Shown here: in pieces, positions 1 through 12,528 of the stretch
How the letters are laid out: every line of letters starts with the position of its first letter
Position numbering within the stretch: position 1 is the stretch's first letter
Program-made: the position numbers and the translations under genes
NCBI GenBank assembly: GCA_963978895.1
Contig: OZ022239.1
Span: forward strand, 18,739,707 to 18,803,706
Length of the DNA stretch: 64,000 nt
From: Erpobdella octoculata
Taxonomy: Eukaryota; Annelida; Clitellata; Hirudinida; Erpobdellidae
Direction of reading: 5' to 3'
Notes under the pieces: model-generated
Told to the model about the DNA's origin: nothing
Database searches by the model: none
What the model saw: only the letters and a program-made list of their open reading frames with translations

Positions 1-1
1 T

Positions 2-502
2 TATCGACCGGGACCTGTCACGTGGATACCAGGACAGATTGTTCGTAGAAGGGGAAGAGTTCTGTACGATACATTCGTAAAAGGAATGGTCTGGAAGCGC
101 CACATCAACCAGTTACGCCCACGTCAAGAATCGAAGTTTACAACAACACTACTGGAAACATTTGACTTACCTTATCAGAATACAAGACAAGGAAAAAATG
201 CCACAACTGCCGAACCTGGTCAAATGGTGGAAAAGAACATTAACACAAAGAGAGGCATTCTGAAAGGTCAGGATTCAGACCGTTTAAAAAAATCTGTTCC
301 TTTTCAACTAGACACCGAACACCAGCCAGAACAGCCTACACAAGACTTTGCAGCAACGCCATTCCTTTCTACTGAGGACTCGGAATCAGTAATACCACGC
401 TCACCGTCATCATTACAACTGAGGCGATCTGATAGACATCGACACGCTCCATCTCGACTTGTGATAAATCACCAAAGCAAGTCATACACCAGCGGCGTCT
501 AG
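2..502 (+). pseudogene. Ty3/gypsy retrotransposon: C-terminal end of pol (integrase tail), cut by window edge
   Basis: An open frame enters from the left edge (first full codon at nt 2) and stops at 500-502. The start reads as the C-terminal part of a Ty3/gypsy-type integrase: GPVTWIPGQIVRRRGRVLYD followed by VWKRHINQLRP. That region in this family binds DNA and pairs a W-P-G segment with a late W-R-H-x-N-Q-L motif. The end carries the basic LRRSDRHRHAPSRL tail common at the pol C-terminus. A purine-rich tract follows at 506-515 and could be the polypurine tract, but the expected 3' LTR has been replaced by, or begins in, a long TA tract. Whether the rest of the element is intact lies outside the window. 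An ATG at 86 is internal, not the real start. Confidence 0.75.
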
Positions 503-505
503 CTT

Positions 506-515
506 AGGAGGGAGG
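506..515 (+). other. Possible polypurine tract of the Ty3/gypsy element
   Basis: AGGAGGGAGG lies 4 nt after the pol stop codon, where LTR retrotransposons keep the plus-strand primer tract. The sequence after it is a TA-rich tract, so the LTR border cannot be set. Confidence 0.4.

Positions 516-5679
<5,164 letters not shown>

Positions 5680-5707
<28 letters not shown>
5680..5707. repeat. (TA)n tract right of the hAT-like element
   Basis: Short TA run joining the hAT-like element to the - strand PLE fragment. Confidence 0.9.
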
Positions 5708-5710
<3 letters not shown>

Positions 5711-6026
5711 TAATATACTTTGGCAAAATCCCCTCTCGTAAACACACTCCGTTAAAAACAAACGACCACTTTGCATTAATGACTTTTTTAATAAACTGTT
5801 CAAAATGTTTAATTTTACGACGTAAACTAGAGTCCATTTTAAACATTTTTATATAATACAAATAATAATAATTAGGACTGACTGGCCAGTTTCGACTACA
5901 GTCATCTTCAGAGTCCGTAACCTAAAATGTCGTATTACGTAAACAGCTAAAGAATATATAGTAAACATCAACATAGAAATAGTGTTGTGCCTATATTAAA
6001 TTAAAGTATTTAAAACCAGAGTATGA

Positions 6027-6028
<2 letters not shown>
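5708..6028 (-). mobile_element. Short Penelope-like copy (pseudo-LTR unit) with ribozyme and ORF start
   Basis: Read on the - strand, the block contains a hammerhead ribozyme (5916 to 5875), a short leader, then an ORF start at 5861 (MYYIKMFKMD...). The frame continues to INAKWSFVFNGVCLREGILP plus KYITH and runs into the TA tract at 5707. This order (ribozyme, about 14-40 nt leader, N-terminus) equals the 3' end of the large PLE at 25002-25193. TA tracts flank it on both sides (5680-5707 and 6029-6096), which suggests insertion into a TA microsatellite. It is too short to encode a working reverse transcriptase. Confidence 0.7.
5875..5916 (-). ncRNA. Hammerhead ribozyme, type I, PLE-associated
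   Basis: On the - strand, stem I GGACU pairs with AGUCC. The core reads CUGAAGA (residues C3 to A9), then stem II GACU/AGUC, GAA (G12-A14), a very short stem III ACUG/CAGU with a two-base loop, cleavage-site C17, and the closing strand of stem I. All conserved core bases are present. The very short stem III is what is known of Penelope-like element hammerheads, which may act as dimers. It sits just upstream of a PLE ORF start. Confidence 0.85.

Positions 6029-6096
<68 letters not shown>
6029..6096. repeat. (AT)n microsatellite
   Basis: Pure AT run bordering the short PLE copy; 24 bp further right comes the copia target duplication. Confidence 0.9.
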
Positions 6097-6098
<2 letters not shown>

Positions 6099-6124
6099 TG
6101 GTAATTCAATATATATGTAGTTTT

Positions 6125-6311
6125 TGTTAGAAACAATACTTAAACGCAGTGTATAATCGGAACTAATCGACAATAGTTGATTCGACTTTATTGACAAAAG
6201 ATAACAACGGAAAAGAAAGAGATAAAACTAAAAGTGAACATGAAGTGAACATAGAGCATTAATTATAAATCGTTGTAACAAAGAGTTCATTAAAACCAAA
6301 TTAATTTAACA
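6125..6311 (-). repeat. Copia 3' LTR
   Basis: 187 bp, TGTTAG...TTAACA, identical by eye to 8935-9121. On the coding (-) strand it follows the polypurine tract. Confidence 0.95.
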
Positions 6312-6320
6312 CTCCCCCTC
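6312..6320 (-). other. Copia polypurine tract
   Basis: GAGGGGGAG on the - strand directly before the 3' LTR. Confidence 0.85.
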
Positions 6321-6350
6321 AACGATTTAATCTTTAGAACCTGTCTCTCA

Positions 6351-8783
6351 TTAAGTTAAACCAATAGCACAACATAAATGTCTAAGTTTAACAGCTTCCA
6401 CTGGTTTCTGCTTCAGGCTGCTCATTTCACACATCATAGCCTGTTTCCATACGGCTGATTCTTTGCAGTTGTTTGCTTCTGTGAATGACTTTGGTTCGAC
6501 CATTTCATTTGCAACACTAGCCGTTTCAATTAGTCTCTCTGGTCGTTTCTTTATTCTAGTTGACCTTCTCAATTCCATCTGATCTTCAGTTTGTTCACCA
6601 CTGTCTCCCGATTGATCTGTATTTGTCTTCAGCTCGATCTCAACCTCAATGGGCTGTTCCTGTTGACTGCTTTCTTGACTGTCGGCTGATATTGTAATCC
6701 AATGTGGGTCACCTTCAATGAATTTCACATCCCTGCTGATGCTGATTTTCTCAGTCACTGTGTCTAACAAACGATAACCTTTTGTGCCTTCTGCATAACC
6801 AACGAAAATTCGTTTTTCTGACTTTTTATCAAGCTTCTGTCTTTTCTCGGCTGCAACAACTGAGTAGGCTTGACATCCGAATTGCTTTATGTGGGTCACA
6901 CTGGGCTTCACACCTTCCCACCTTTCATGTGGTGTCTTCATCTCACCTGCTGTCGGTAGAATGTTCTGCAGATAGTTTGCTGTGTTGATCGCTTCGCCCC
7001 AATATTTGTTTGGTAGCTTCGAGTCGATTAACATGCTTCTGGTCATTTCAACTAAATAGCGGTTCTTCCTTTCTGCTACTCCATTCTGCTGTGGTGTATA
7101 CGGAACAGTAAATTGAGATGTTATACCTTCGCTCTTGAAGAATTTCTTTAATGTTTCATTGACATATTCACCGCCACGATCTGATCTTATCACTTTAGGT
7201 GTGCTTTTGAATTTTGTCTGGACAAGCTTTACATATTCTTTAATTTTATCTGTTACTTCAAACTTATTTTTTAACAAGTACAAAACAGTGTATTTGCTGA
7301 AGTCATCGATCATTGTCATAAAATACCTGTTTCCGCTTGGTGTGATTGTCTGCATCGGTCCACAAACGTCTGTGTGAATCAACTCTAGTGGCTTACTTGA
7401 TCTGGATTCTGATTTCTTGGGTAGTGGTTGTTTCGTTAACTTTGCTTGAATACAGCATTCACAGACTTTCTTTATCTGGCATGGCTTGATCTGGAAGTTA
7501 TCTAGTTGCTGTTCCAATAACTTTATGGCATTGGGGTCTCGATGCCCTAATCTGTTGTGCCAAACATGTATGCATCCATCATTAACATTAGACATCAATG
7601 CATGCTCCAATGAATCTAATTCATACAGCCCGTTCCGAATTGAAGCCTGCGCCAGCAGTTCATTATTCCGCATAATCCTGCATGCATTCTTTTCAAAAAT
7701 GACCCTGAACTGCCCATCAGTTAATTTTCTAACAGAAATCAAGTTACCTGTCAACTGCGGTACATACAGTACACCTATGATTTTCATGACCTTTTCCTGA
7801 CATTTGAGGTAGCCGGTTCCGATACCTGAAGTTGTCAGCCTTTGACCATTTGCTAGGACAACTTGTCCCTTCTGTTGTTCATCAAGGTTAACAAAGAAAT
7901 TTCTATTGTTACACATATGAGAACTTGCACCTGAATCAACATACCATGTAGTTCCTGAATTGCTTTCACCAGCCTTGAAACAAGCATACTGGTCATAAGT
8001 GCTTGCTATTTCTACACATTGTTGAATTGTTTGAGCTTTATGGTCTGAGTTCTTTCTTTTCCACTCTAAGTATTTTCTGCATTCTTTCTTTATGTGGTTT
8101 GGTTTCTTACAGAAAAAACATACTGTGGAAGTCTTTTCGTAACTGTTGGCTTTTACATTCTTATCTGTAGACCTTGTACCTGGATGATTTACCTTTAGAG
8201 CTTGCTGTTCCTGACCATCGTAAGTTGCTGAGTTTTCACTTCTTCTTTTGTATTCTTCGATCAGTTTGTTCTTGACCAATTCAACAGTTAAGTCGGCTTC
8301 GGGTCTTGTTTCTAATGCTGTTATCAGTGTGCTATAGCTGTCTGGCAAACTACTGAGAAAGAAAGCAACATTTAACTGTTCTCCAATAGTTTCCCCCAGG
8401 GACGATAACTGGTCAATTATGTCTTCCATCTTAGCAAGATGTGACTCCATATCCCCACCTTCATGTAATCTGATCCCACAAAGCCTCTTTAACAAACTTA
8501 CCTTATTTGATAAGGTTGACTTTTCGTGGTAATTTCTTAATGCCTCCCACGTCTCCTTTGCTGTTGTCAATTTTCTGATGAGGTTCAACTGGTTGTCCTC
8601 CAGGAGTAGACCTATTGTTGCTCTGGCTTTGCTGTCCTTTTTCCGCCATTCCGATGATGAATCTTGATCTTGAAAAATAACTTCCCAGAGATCTTCTTTA
8701 ACGAGCAACAATTCAACTTTAAACTTCCATGTCTGGTAGTTACTGCCGTTCAACTTTGCGATTCTTAACGTTGCATCCGCCAT
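6351..8783 (-). CDS. Copia Gag-Pro-Integrase polyprotein lacking RT and RNase H
   Basis: An uninterrupted 810-residue frame. It has a copia-type gag (UBN2-like, residues 1-200), a CCHC zinc knuckle CFFCKKPNHIKKEC (about 219-235), aspartic protease WYVDSGASSHM (about 279), a pre-integrase HHCC zinc site (HNRLGH about 406, CECC about 441), and an integrase core with D in HTDVCGPM, D in IRSDRGGEY and E in QNGVAERKN. After the basic linker and the ESAVWKQAMMCEMSSL segment that normally leads into RT, the frame jumps to KPVEAVKLRHLCCAIGLT and stops. In copia elements a T-K-P motif marks the end of RNase H, so this looks like one clean internal deletion between about 6405 and 6415 that kept the frame open. 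The start ATG at 8783 gives MADATLRIAKLNG, a usual copia gag start. Confidence 0.93.
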   Translation of the reverse strand: MADATLRIAKLNGSNYQTWKFKVELLLVKEDLWEVIFQDQDSSSEWRKKDSKARATIGLLLEDNQLNLIRKLTTAKETWEALRNYHEKSTLSNKVSLLKRLCGIRLHEGGDMESHLAKMEDIIDQLSSLGETIGEQLNVAFFLSSLPDSYSTLITALETRPEADLTVELVKNKLIEEYKRRSENSATYDGQEQQALKVNHPGTRSTDKNVKANSYEKTSTVCFFCKKPNHIKKECRKYLEWKRKNSDHKAQTIQQCVEIASTYDQYACFKAGESNSGTTWYVDSGASSHMCNNRNFFVNLDEQQKGQVVLANGQRLTTSGIGTGYLKCQEKVMKIIGVLYVPQLTGNLISVRKLTDGQFRVIFEKNACRIMRNNELLAQASIRNGLYELDSLEHALMSNVNDGCIHVWHNRLGHRDPNAIKLLEQQLDNFQIKPCQIKKVCECCIQAKLTKQPLPKKSESRSSKPLELIHTDVCGPMQTITPSGNRYFMTMIDDFSKYTVLYLLKNKFEVTDKIKEYVKLVQTKFKSTPKVIRSDRGGEYVNETLKKFFKSEGITSQFTVPYTPQQNGVAERKNRYLVEMTRSMLIDSKLPNKYWGEAINTANYLQNILPTAGEMKTPHERWEGVKPSVTHIKQFGCQAYSVVAAEKRQKLDKKSEKRIFVGYAEGTKGYRLLDTVTEKISISRDVKFIEGDPHWITISADSQESSQQEQPIEVEIELKTNTDQSGDSGEQTEDQMELRRSTRIKKRPERLIETASVANEMVEPKSFTEANNCKESAVWKQAMMCEMSSLKQKPVEAVKLRHLCCAIGLT

Positions 8784-8920
8784 CAGTTCAACAATTGTAT
8801 TACTCGATGTAGCGTGGTTAACCTTTATCGCTCACAACGAATGTTCTTTATAAAATCTTGAACCGAACGTTAAATGTTCCGAAAAAACTTGATTTATTCA
8901 CTTGTTCCTAAAATTGGGTT

Positions 8921-8934
8921 CTGGGCCCATAACC
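8921..8934 (-). other. Copia primer-binding site (initiator tRNA-Met anticodon half)
   Basis: On the - strand GGTTATGGGCCCAG follows the 5' LTR directly. It is complementary to the anticodon stem-loop region of eukaryotic initiator tRNA-Met (CUGGGCCCAUAACC). This is the internal half-tRNA priming known from copia-group elements. Confidence 0.85.
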
Positions 8935-9121
8935 TGTTAGAAACAATACTTAAACGCAGTGTATAATCGGAACTAATCGACAATAGTTGATTCGACTTTA
9001 TTGACAAAAGATAACAACGGAAAAGAAAGAGATAAAACTAAAAGTGAACATGAAGTGAACATAGAGCATTAATTATAAATCGTTGTAACAAAGAGTTCAT
9101 TAAAACCAAATTAATTTAACA
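8935..9121 (-). repeat. Copia 5' LTR
   Basis: 187 bp, identical by eye to 6125-6311. Its end lies 13 nt from the splice acceptor AG of the zinc-finger exon. Confidence 0.95.
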
Positions 9122-9126
9122 GTTTT

Positions 9127-9136
9127 GTGCTTTCAG
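9127..9136 (+). other. Splice acceptor of the zinc-finger coding exon
   Basis: The tract GTTTTGTGCTTTCAG ends at 9136 and is followed by the 5' UTR and coding start. Its first five bases are the copia target duplication, so the polypyrimidine tract is intact but the natural branch-point region has been moved about 3 kb away. Confidence 0.7.
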
Positions 9137-9145
9137 GTTTTGCAA

Positions 9146-9181
9146 ATGAATGAAAAAGATATAGAATTCAATTATGAATGA
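9146..9181 (+). CDS. Short upstream ORF overlapping the zinc-finger start
   Basis: ATG at 9146 gives MNEKDIEFNYE and stops at 9179-9181, eight bases past the main ATG at 9174. Such overlapping upstream frames often lower translation. No experimental support is available here. Confidence 0.35.
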   Translation: MNEKDIEFNYE

Positions 9182-11300
9182 CGAAATGAATAAGATTTGC
9201 GATGATGACAAAGACGTCAAAAGAAATGACGTTTATCCTCATATAAAAAAACGCAAGCTCAACAAATCTCAAACTCTCGATTTTTCTCAATTTAGCGGAG
9301 AAGAAAGAAAGCGCATTGACGAACCAGCCACACCGTCATCGTCATCATCACCGTCTCAAGATCCGTTTTTGCTCGAGAAACAAGATGATGATAAGCAGAT
9401 TCTGGGGGACGCGGCTTCCTCTACGCCTGATTCACCGAGTCACAGGTTGTTGCAGTCTATAAGTCAACATACTCATCTCAATACTCATTCAATATTCAAC
9501 CAACCTTATCATTATTTGAACCATGCTGGTCTACCTAGCGTTAATCAGCCTACTTCTGTGTCTTCAACTTCTCAACATTTACCAAAGTTTCCCCACGTAC
9601 ACCAAGGTCCCCAGCCAATCACGCCACCACCCCCCGCTCCTCAAATATCGGCAGCTGAGCTGTCTTTACTCACGGAAGTGTCTGCAACTAAAAATGGAAC
9701 ATTTCAGTGCACGCTTTGTCAAAAACAGTTTGGCTATAAGAACGGTTTGATTCGGCACGTGCGCCTCACGCACGTTGGCGAGAAGCCTTACCAATGTAAT
9801 ATCTGCAACAGACGCTTCGGATACAAGCACATTTTGATGGAACACCAAAATCTGCACTTTGGAAACAGGCCTTACGCGTGCGTGCAATGTGACAAGCGAT
9901 TTGCAGCGCGATCGAATCTCATTCAGCACAGAACCGTTCACAAACGCCCGTACAACTGCTCCATGTGTAATAAAAGATTCGATAGAGAAGACCAGCTGAA
10001 GAAACATTTATTTGCTCATCCGCAGTCTCTTTTGGCCTGCTCCGTTTGTGACTATACGGCTACTAACCAGTCTGACGTCAATAGACATTTGGCAGAAGTA
10101 CACAAGCCAATAATGGCGGGAGAAAGTCCGTTCAATCAGCATTACAATAACGACCATGAAAGAGAAGATAATCTTGTACAAAATTCTCACAACAGACGAC
10201 GTGGTTCGGGGTTTTCGAATCTTGTGTCTCTGAATGAAAACGATGGCAATATGAAAAAAGCTTATATTGACCACGACATAATGGGTGTCAAAAACTCATC
10301 TTTACAGGACCAAAATGTTTTCGGAGCCTCGCATATGACCCAAAGTGATGGAATGGACTTTCAAAATATCGTCATAAAAAAAGAAGTCATTGATGCTACT
10401 GAAGGGGTGAATCAGTCCGAATCGAACGTACAGTCCCAGTTTAACTGTTACGATCAACATGCAAACATTCAACACAATTCATTCCCAAAATACGGCAACG
10501 AATGGGTTGATTTGAAGCATGCCTTTCAGAAGAGCATCATGAACAGCGTCGAAAACAGGAGTGGCTACGATAGGGAAATCTTTGGATCGTGGAATTCGCA
10601 AAACTCGCTCGCCCAGCAATCACATTTGCAGCATTCACACCAGGAACAACCTCCTGTAAGTAGCCAGAATCAGAGGTCTTCCATGTTCAATGATGACAAA
10701 CCAGCACAAAGTTTACCACCGACCCTGCCAGGTATCCACGAAGTTTTTTCGAAAAAAAGTCAAACAGCCCTTCCTTCGTTCGCCCATTTTATGCCTACTT
10801 CTAAGTCGAGCACGAGGAGCACGCAGCACCATCAGCAGTCGCAGCAATACTTACCACCTCAATCTCACCAGCAAGAACTCTTATCTCTCAAGCATCCGCC
10901 GATATCGGAAAATCCCATAACGTCCTCAGTTTCAACAGGTGTTCAACCGGCAGTCACTTCACTGTCAAGCACTTCTTCGTCAAATTTTCAGCGACCTACG
11001 GCTCAGCTTCCACCGATTGCACATTCGGGTTTTAGACAAACAAAAGACCAAGCAGTTCAACATTCGGTAACCATTTCTGGTTTTCCATCGTTGGATGACG
11101 TGTTGTCATATTACATCGGGCAAGGAAGATTGTTCAAGTGTCAACACTGTAGCATTTTGTTTTTCGAAAGAGGAATGTTCTTTCTGCACAATTCACTCCA
11201 CTCTTCTTCCAACCCGTGGCAATGCAGTATCTGCCATAAAGTCTGCTCAGATAAAAACGAATTCACACTTCACTTCGTCAACCAACAGCACAACTCGTAA
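9174..11300 (+). CDS. Ikaros/Hunchback-type C2H2 zinc-finger transcription factor
   Basis: A 708-residue frame in one exon. A basic KKRKLNK stretch (about 25-31) could be a nuclear signal. A Pro/Ser-rich linker leads to five C2H2 fingers (residues about 177-310: FQCTLC, YQCNIC, YACVQC, YNCSMC, LACSVC), four of them with C-x2-C-x12-H spacing and H-E/G-K-P-Y type linkers. A long Gln/Ser/His-rich region follows. The last 55 residues form a pair of fingers, FKCQHC...H-x3-H and WQCSIC...H-x5-H. That terminal pair and its H-x5-H spacing are the dimerisation fingers known from Ikaros and Hunchback proteins. The protein should bind DNA in the nucleus and dimerise. An upstream ATG at 9146 opens an 11-codon frame that overlaps this start. 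Exact orthology is not certain. Upstream exons are not found. Confidence 0.8.
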   Translation: MNDEMNKICDDDKDVKRNDVYPHIKKRKLNKSQTLDFSQFSGEERKRIDEPATPSSSSSPSQDPFLLEKQDDDKQILGDAASSTPDSPSHRLLQSISQHTHLNTHSIFNQPYHYLNHAGLPSVNQPTSVSSTSQHLPKFPHVHQGPQPITPPPPAPQISAAELSLLTEVSATKNGTFQCTLCQKQFGYKNGLIRHVRLTHVGEKPYQCNICNRRFGYKHILMEHQNLHFGNRPYACVQCDKRFAARSNLIQHRTVHKRPYNCSMCNKRFDREDQLKKHLFAHPQSLLACSVCDYTATNQSDVNRHLAEVHKPIMAGESPFNQHYNNDHEREDNLVQNSHNRRRGSGFSNLVSLNENDGNMKKAYIDHDIMGVKNSSLQDQNVFGASHMTQSDGMDFQNIVIKKEVIDATEGVNQSESNVQSQFNCYDQHANIQHNSFPKYGNEWVDLKHAFQKSIMNSVENRSGYDREIFGSWNSQNSLAQQSHLQHSHQEQPPVSSQNQRSSMFNDDKPAQSLPPTLPGIHEVFSKKSQTALPSFAHFMPTSKSSTRSTQHHQQSQQYLPPQSHQQELLSLKHPPISENPITSSVSTGVQPAVTSLSSTSSSNFQRPTAQLPPIAHSGFRQTKDQAVQHSVTISGFPSLDDVLSYYIGQGRLFKCQHCSILFFERGMFFLHNSLHSSSNPWQCSICHKVCSDKNEFTLHFVNQQHNS

Positions 11301-11357
11301 ATTTTCATCATCTCAATCATTCAATGATGTTATATTTGTCAATCTTTATGACAGTTA

Positions 11358-11363
11358 AATAAA
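11358..11363 (+). promoter_or_regulatory. Poly(A) signal of the zinc-finger gene
   Basis: AATAAA 58 nt after the stop codon, followed by T/GT-rich sequence. Confidence 0.75.
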
Positions 11364-12528
11364 GTATTACTTGTTTAGACTTTGCAACATCTACTCTTTC
11401 AGAAATGTACAAGAAACGACAGTAGGTCTAGCTTGTTGCTGACATCAGCATTTCTTCAAAATTTGAAACTTCGCGCTCTGTTGCTTTCGATATTGTCCGT
11501 CATCATAAAGCTTTATTTTTTATAACGAAATGTGATCAAAGTATTCCATTATTTGCTTCTGCTTTTAGTTTTAGATTTTTGTCATTTTGTTGACATGCTG
11601 GAGACTCCAAGGACTCTGCAGTTCAACAAGAACTTTTAAAATCCGGTGACCTAATCAGCACTAATTTAATTATAATAAACAATATCTGGCAGTTATATTT
11701 ATCTTTCGTTACAACGTGAGTTTTTTTAGACCTAATACAAATTTTGCTCTTTTAAAAATATATTGTTATTAAAATTTTGCTATTCTATGTAACAGTAAAC
11801 AAAGAAATACCATAATGTCTTTTGTTTCAACAGGCGTTCAAACTGCAACTTAGTTATTGCAAACCACTTCTTTGTCAAATATCGTTTGCGTTAATGAACA
11901 AAAAAATGTATTAATGGAATAGTTTGTAGTCTCGATTACGGCAAGACAAATTTTAACCTTTTGACCCTTTGATCGTATCCTGGAGGATAAGGATTTCAAT
12001 GTTCTTCAGACAAACTCCCAATTTTTAACAAATCAACCAATTTAATTTGCTGCAATGGGGCAATGGGGGACCTGGCAAAAACTGAGAATAGCTTTTAATT
12101 TTTATAAAAGCATTTAAGTTTGTTCATTCTTTTACCGCCTTCATTTTGTGTTCGTATGGGGATTTGTGCTGATTCTTTCGGGACTAATAGATGAGTGAAG
12201 TTAAAAAAAGCATCTAAAAATATAAACTAAAATTAGCGTTCCAATACTCTTAAGCTCCTCTGACTGATGTCGACATAGGGAATAGATCTACAAAGGATGC
12301 ATAAAAAAGTATATTCATATAAAGAACACAGCTTATTCTTTTATATTTCATAGTAAAACAATGCCTATCTAATTTTTAGACCAAAATAACTTTTAAAAAA
12401 TTCAAAGAAAATAAACAGTTATCGCCCACCATTGTTCTTAAAATTGATTTTGCCGATCAAAGAAGTTAAATTTGGCGAAAAATGTTTATAATAGCCTGAG
12501 ACTAGGACAACGTGCTGTGAGTTTGAGT
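11364..12528. other. Intergenic region; contains a decayed copy of part of the zinc-finger exon
   Basis: No gene is seen. The stretch about 11823-11885 (TTTCAACAGGCGTTCAAAC ... CACTTCTTTGTCAAAT) resembles 10937-10988 inside the zinc-finger exon (TTTCAACAGGTGTTCAACC ... CACTTCTTCGTCAAAT) with substitutions and small indels, as if the exon end had once been duplicated. The rest is AT-rich. Confidence 0.45.

Larger units (their letters stand above)
6120..9126 (-). mobile_element. Ty1/copia LTR retrotransposon, RT-deleted, with 5-bp target duplication
   Basis: Two LTRs of 187 bp (6125-6311 and 8935-9121) read as identical, start TGTTAG and end TAACA. The target duplication GTTTT is at 6120-6124 and 9122-9126. 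The element runs on the - strand: primer-binding site at 8921-8934, one ORF 8783-6351, and the polypurine tract GAGGGGGAG (- strand, 6312-6320) against the 3' LTR. Identical LTRs mean a recent insertion. The RT and RNase H regions are missing, so it depends on other copies for reverse transcription. It lies in the intron just upstream of the zinc-finger exon. Confidence 0.95.
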
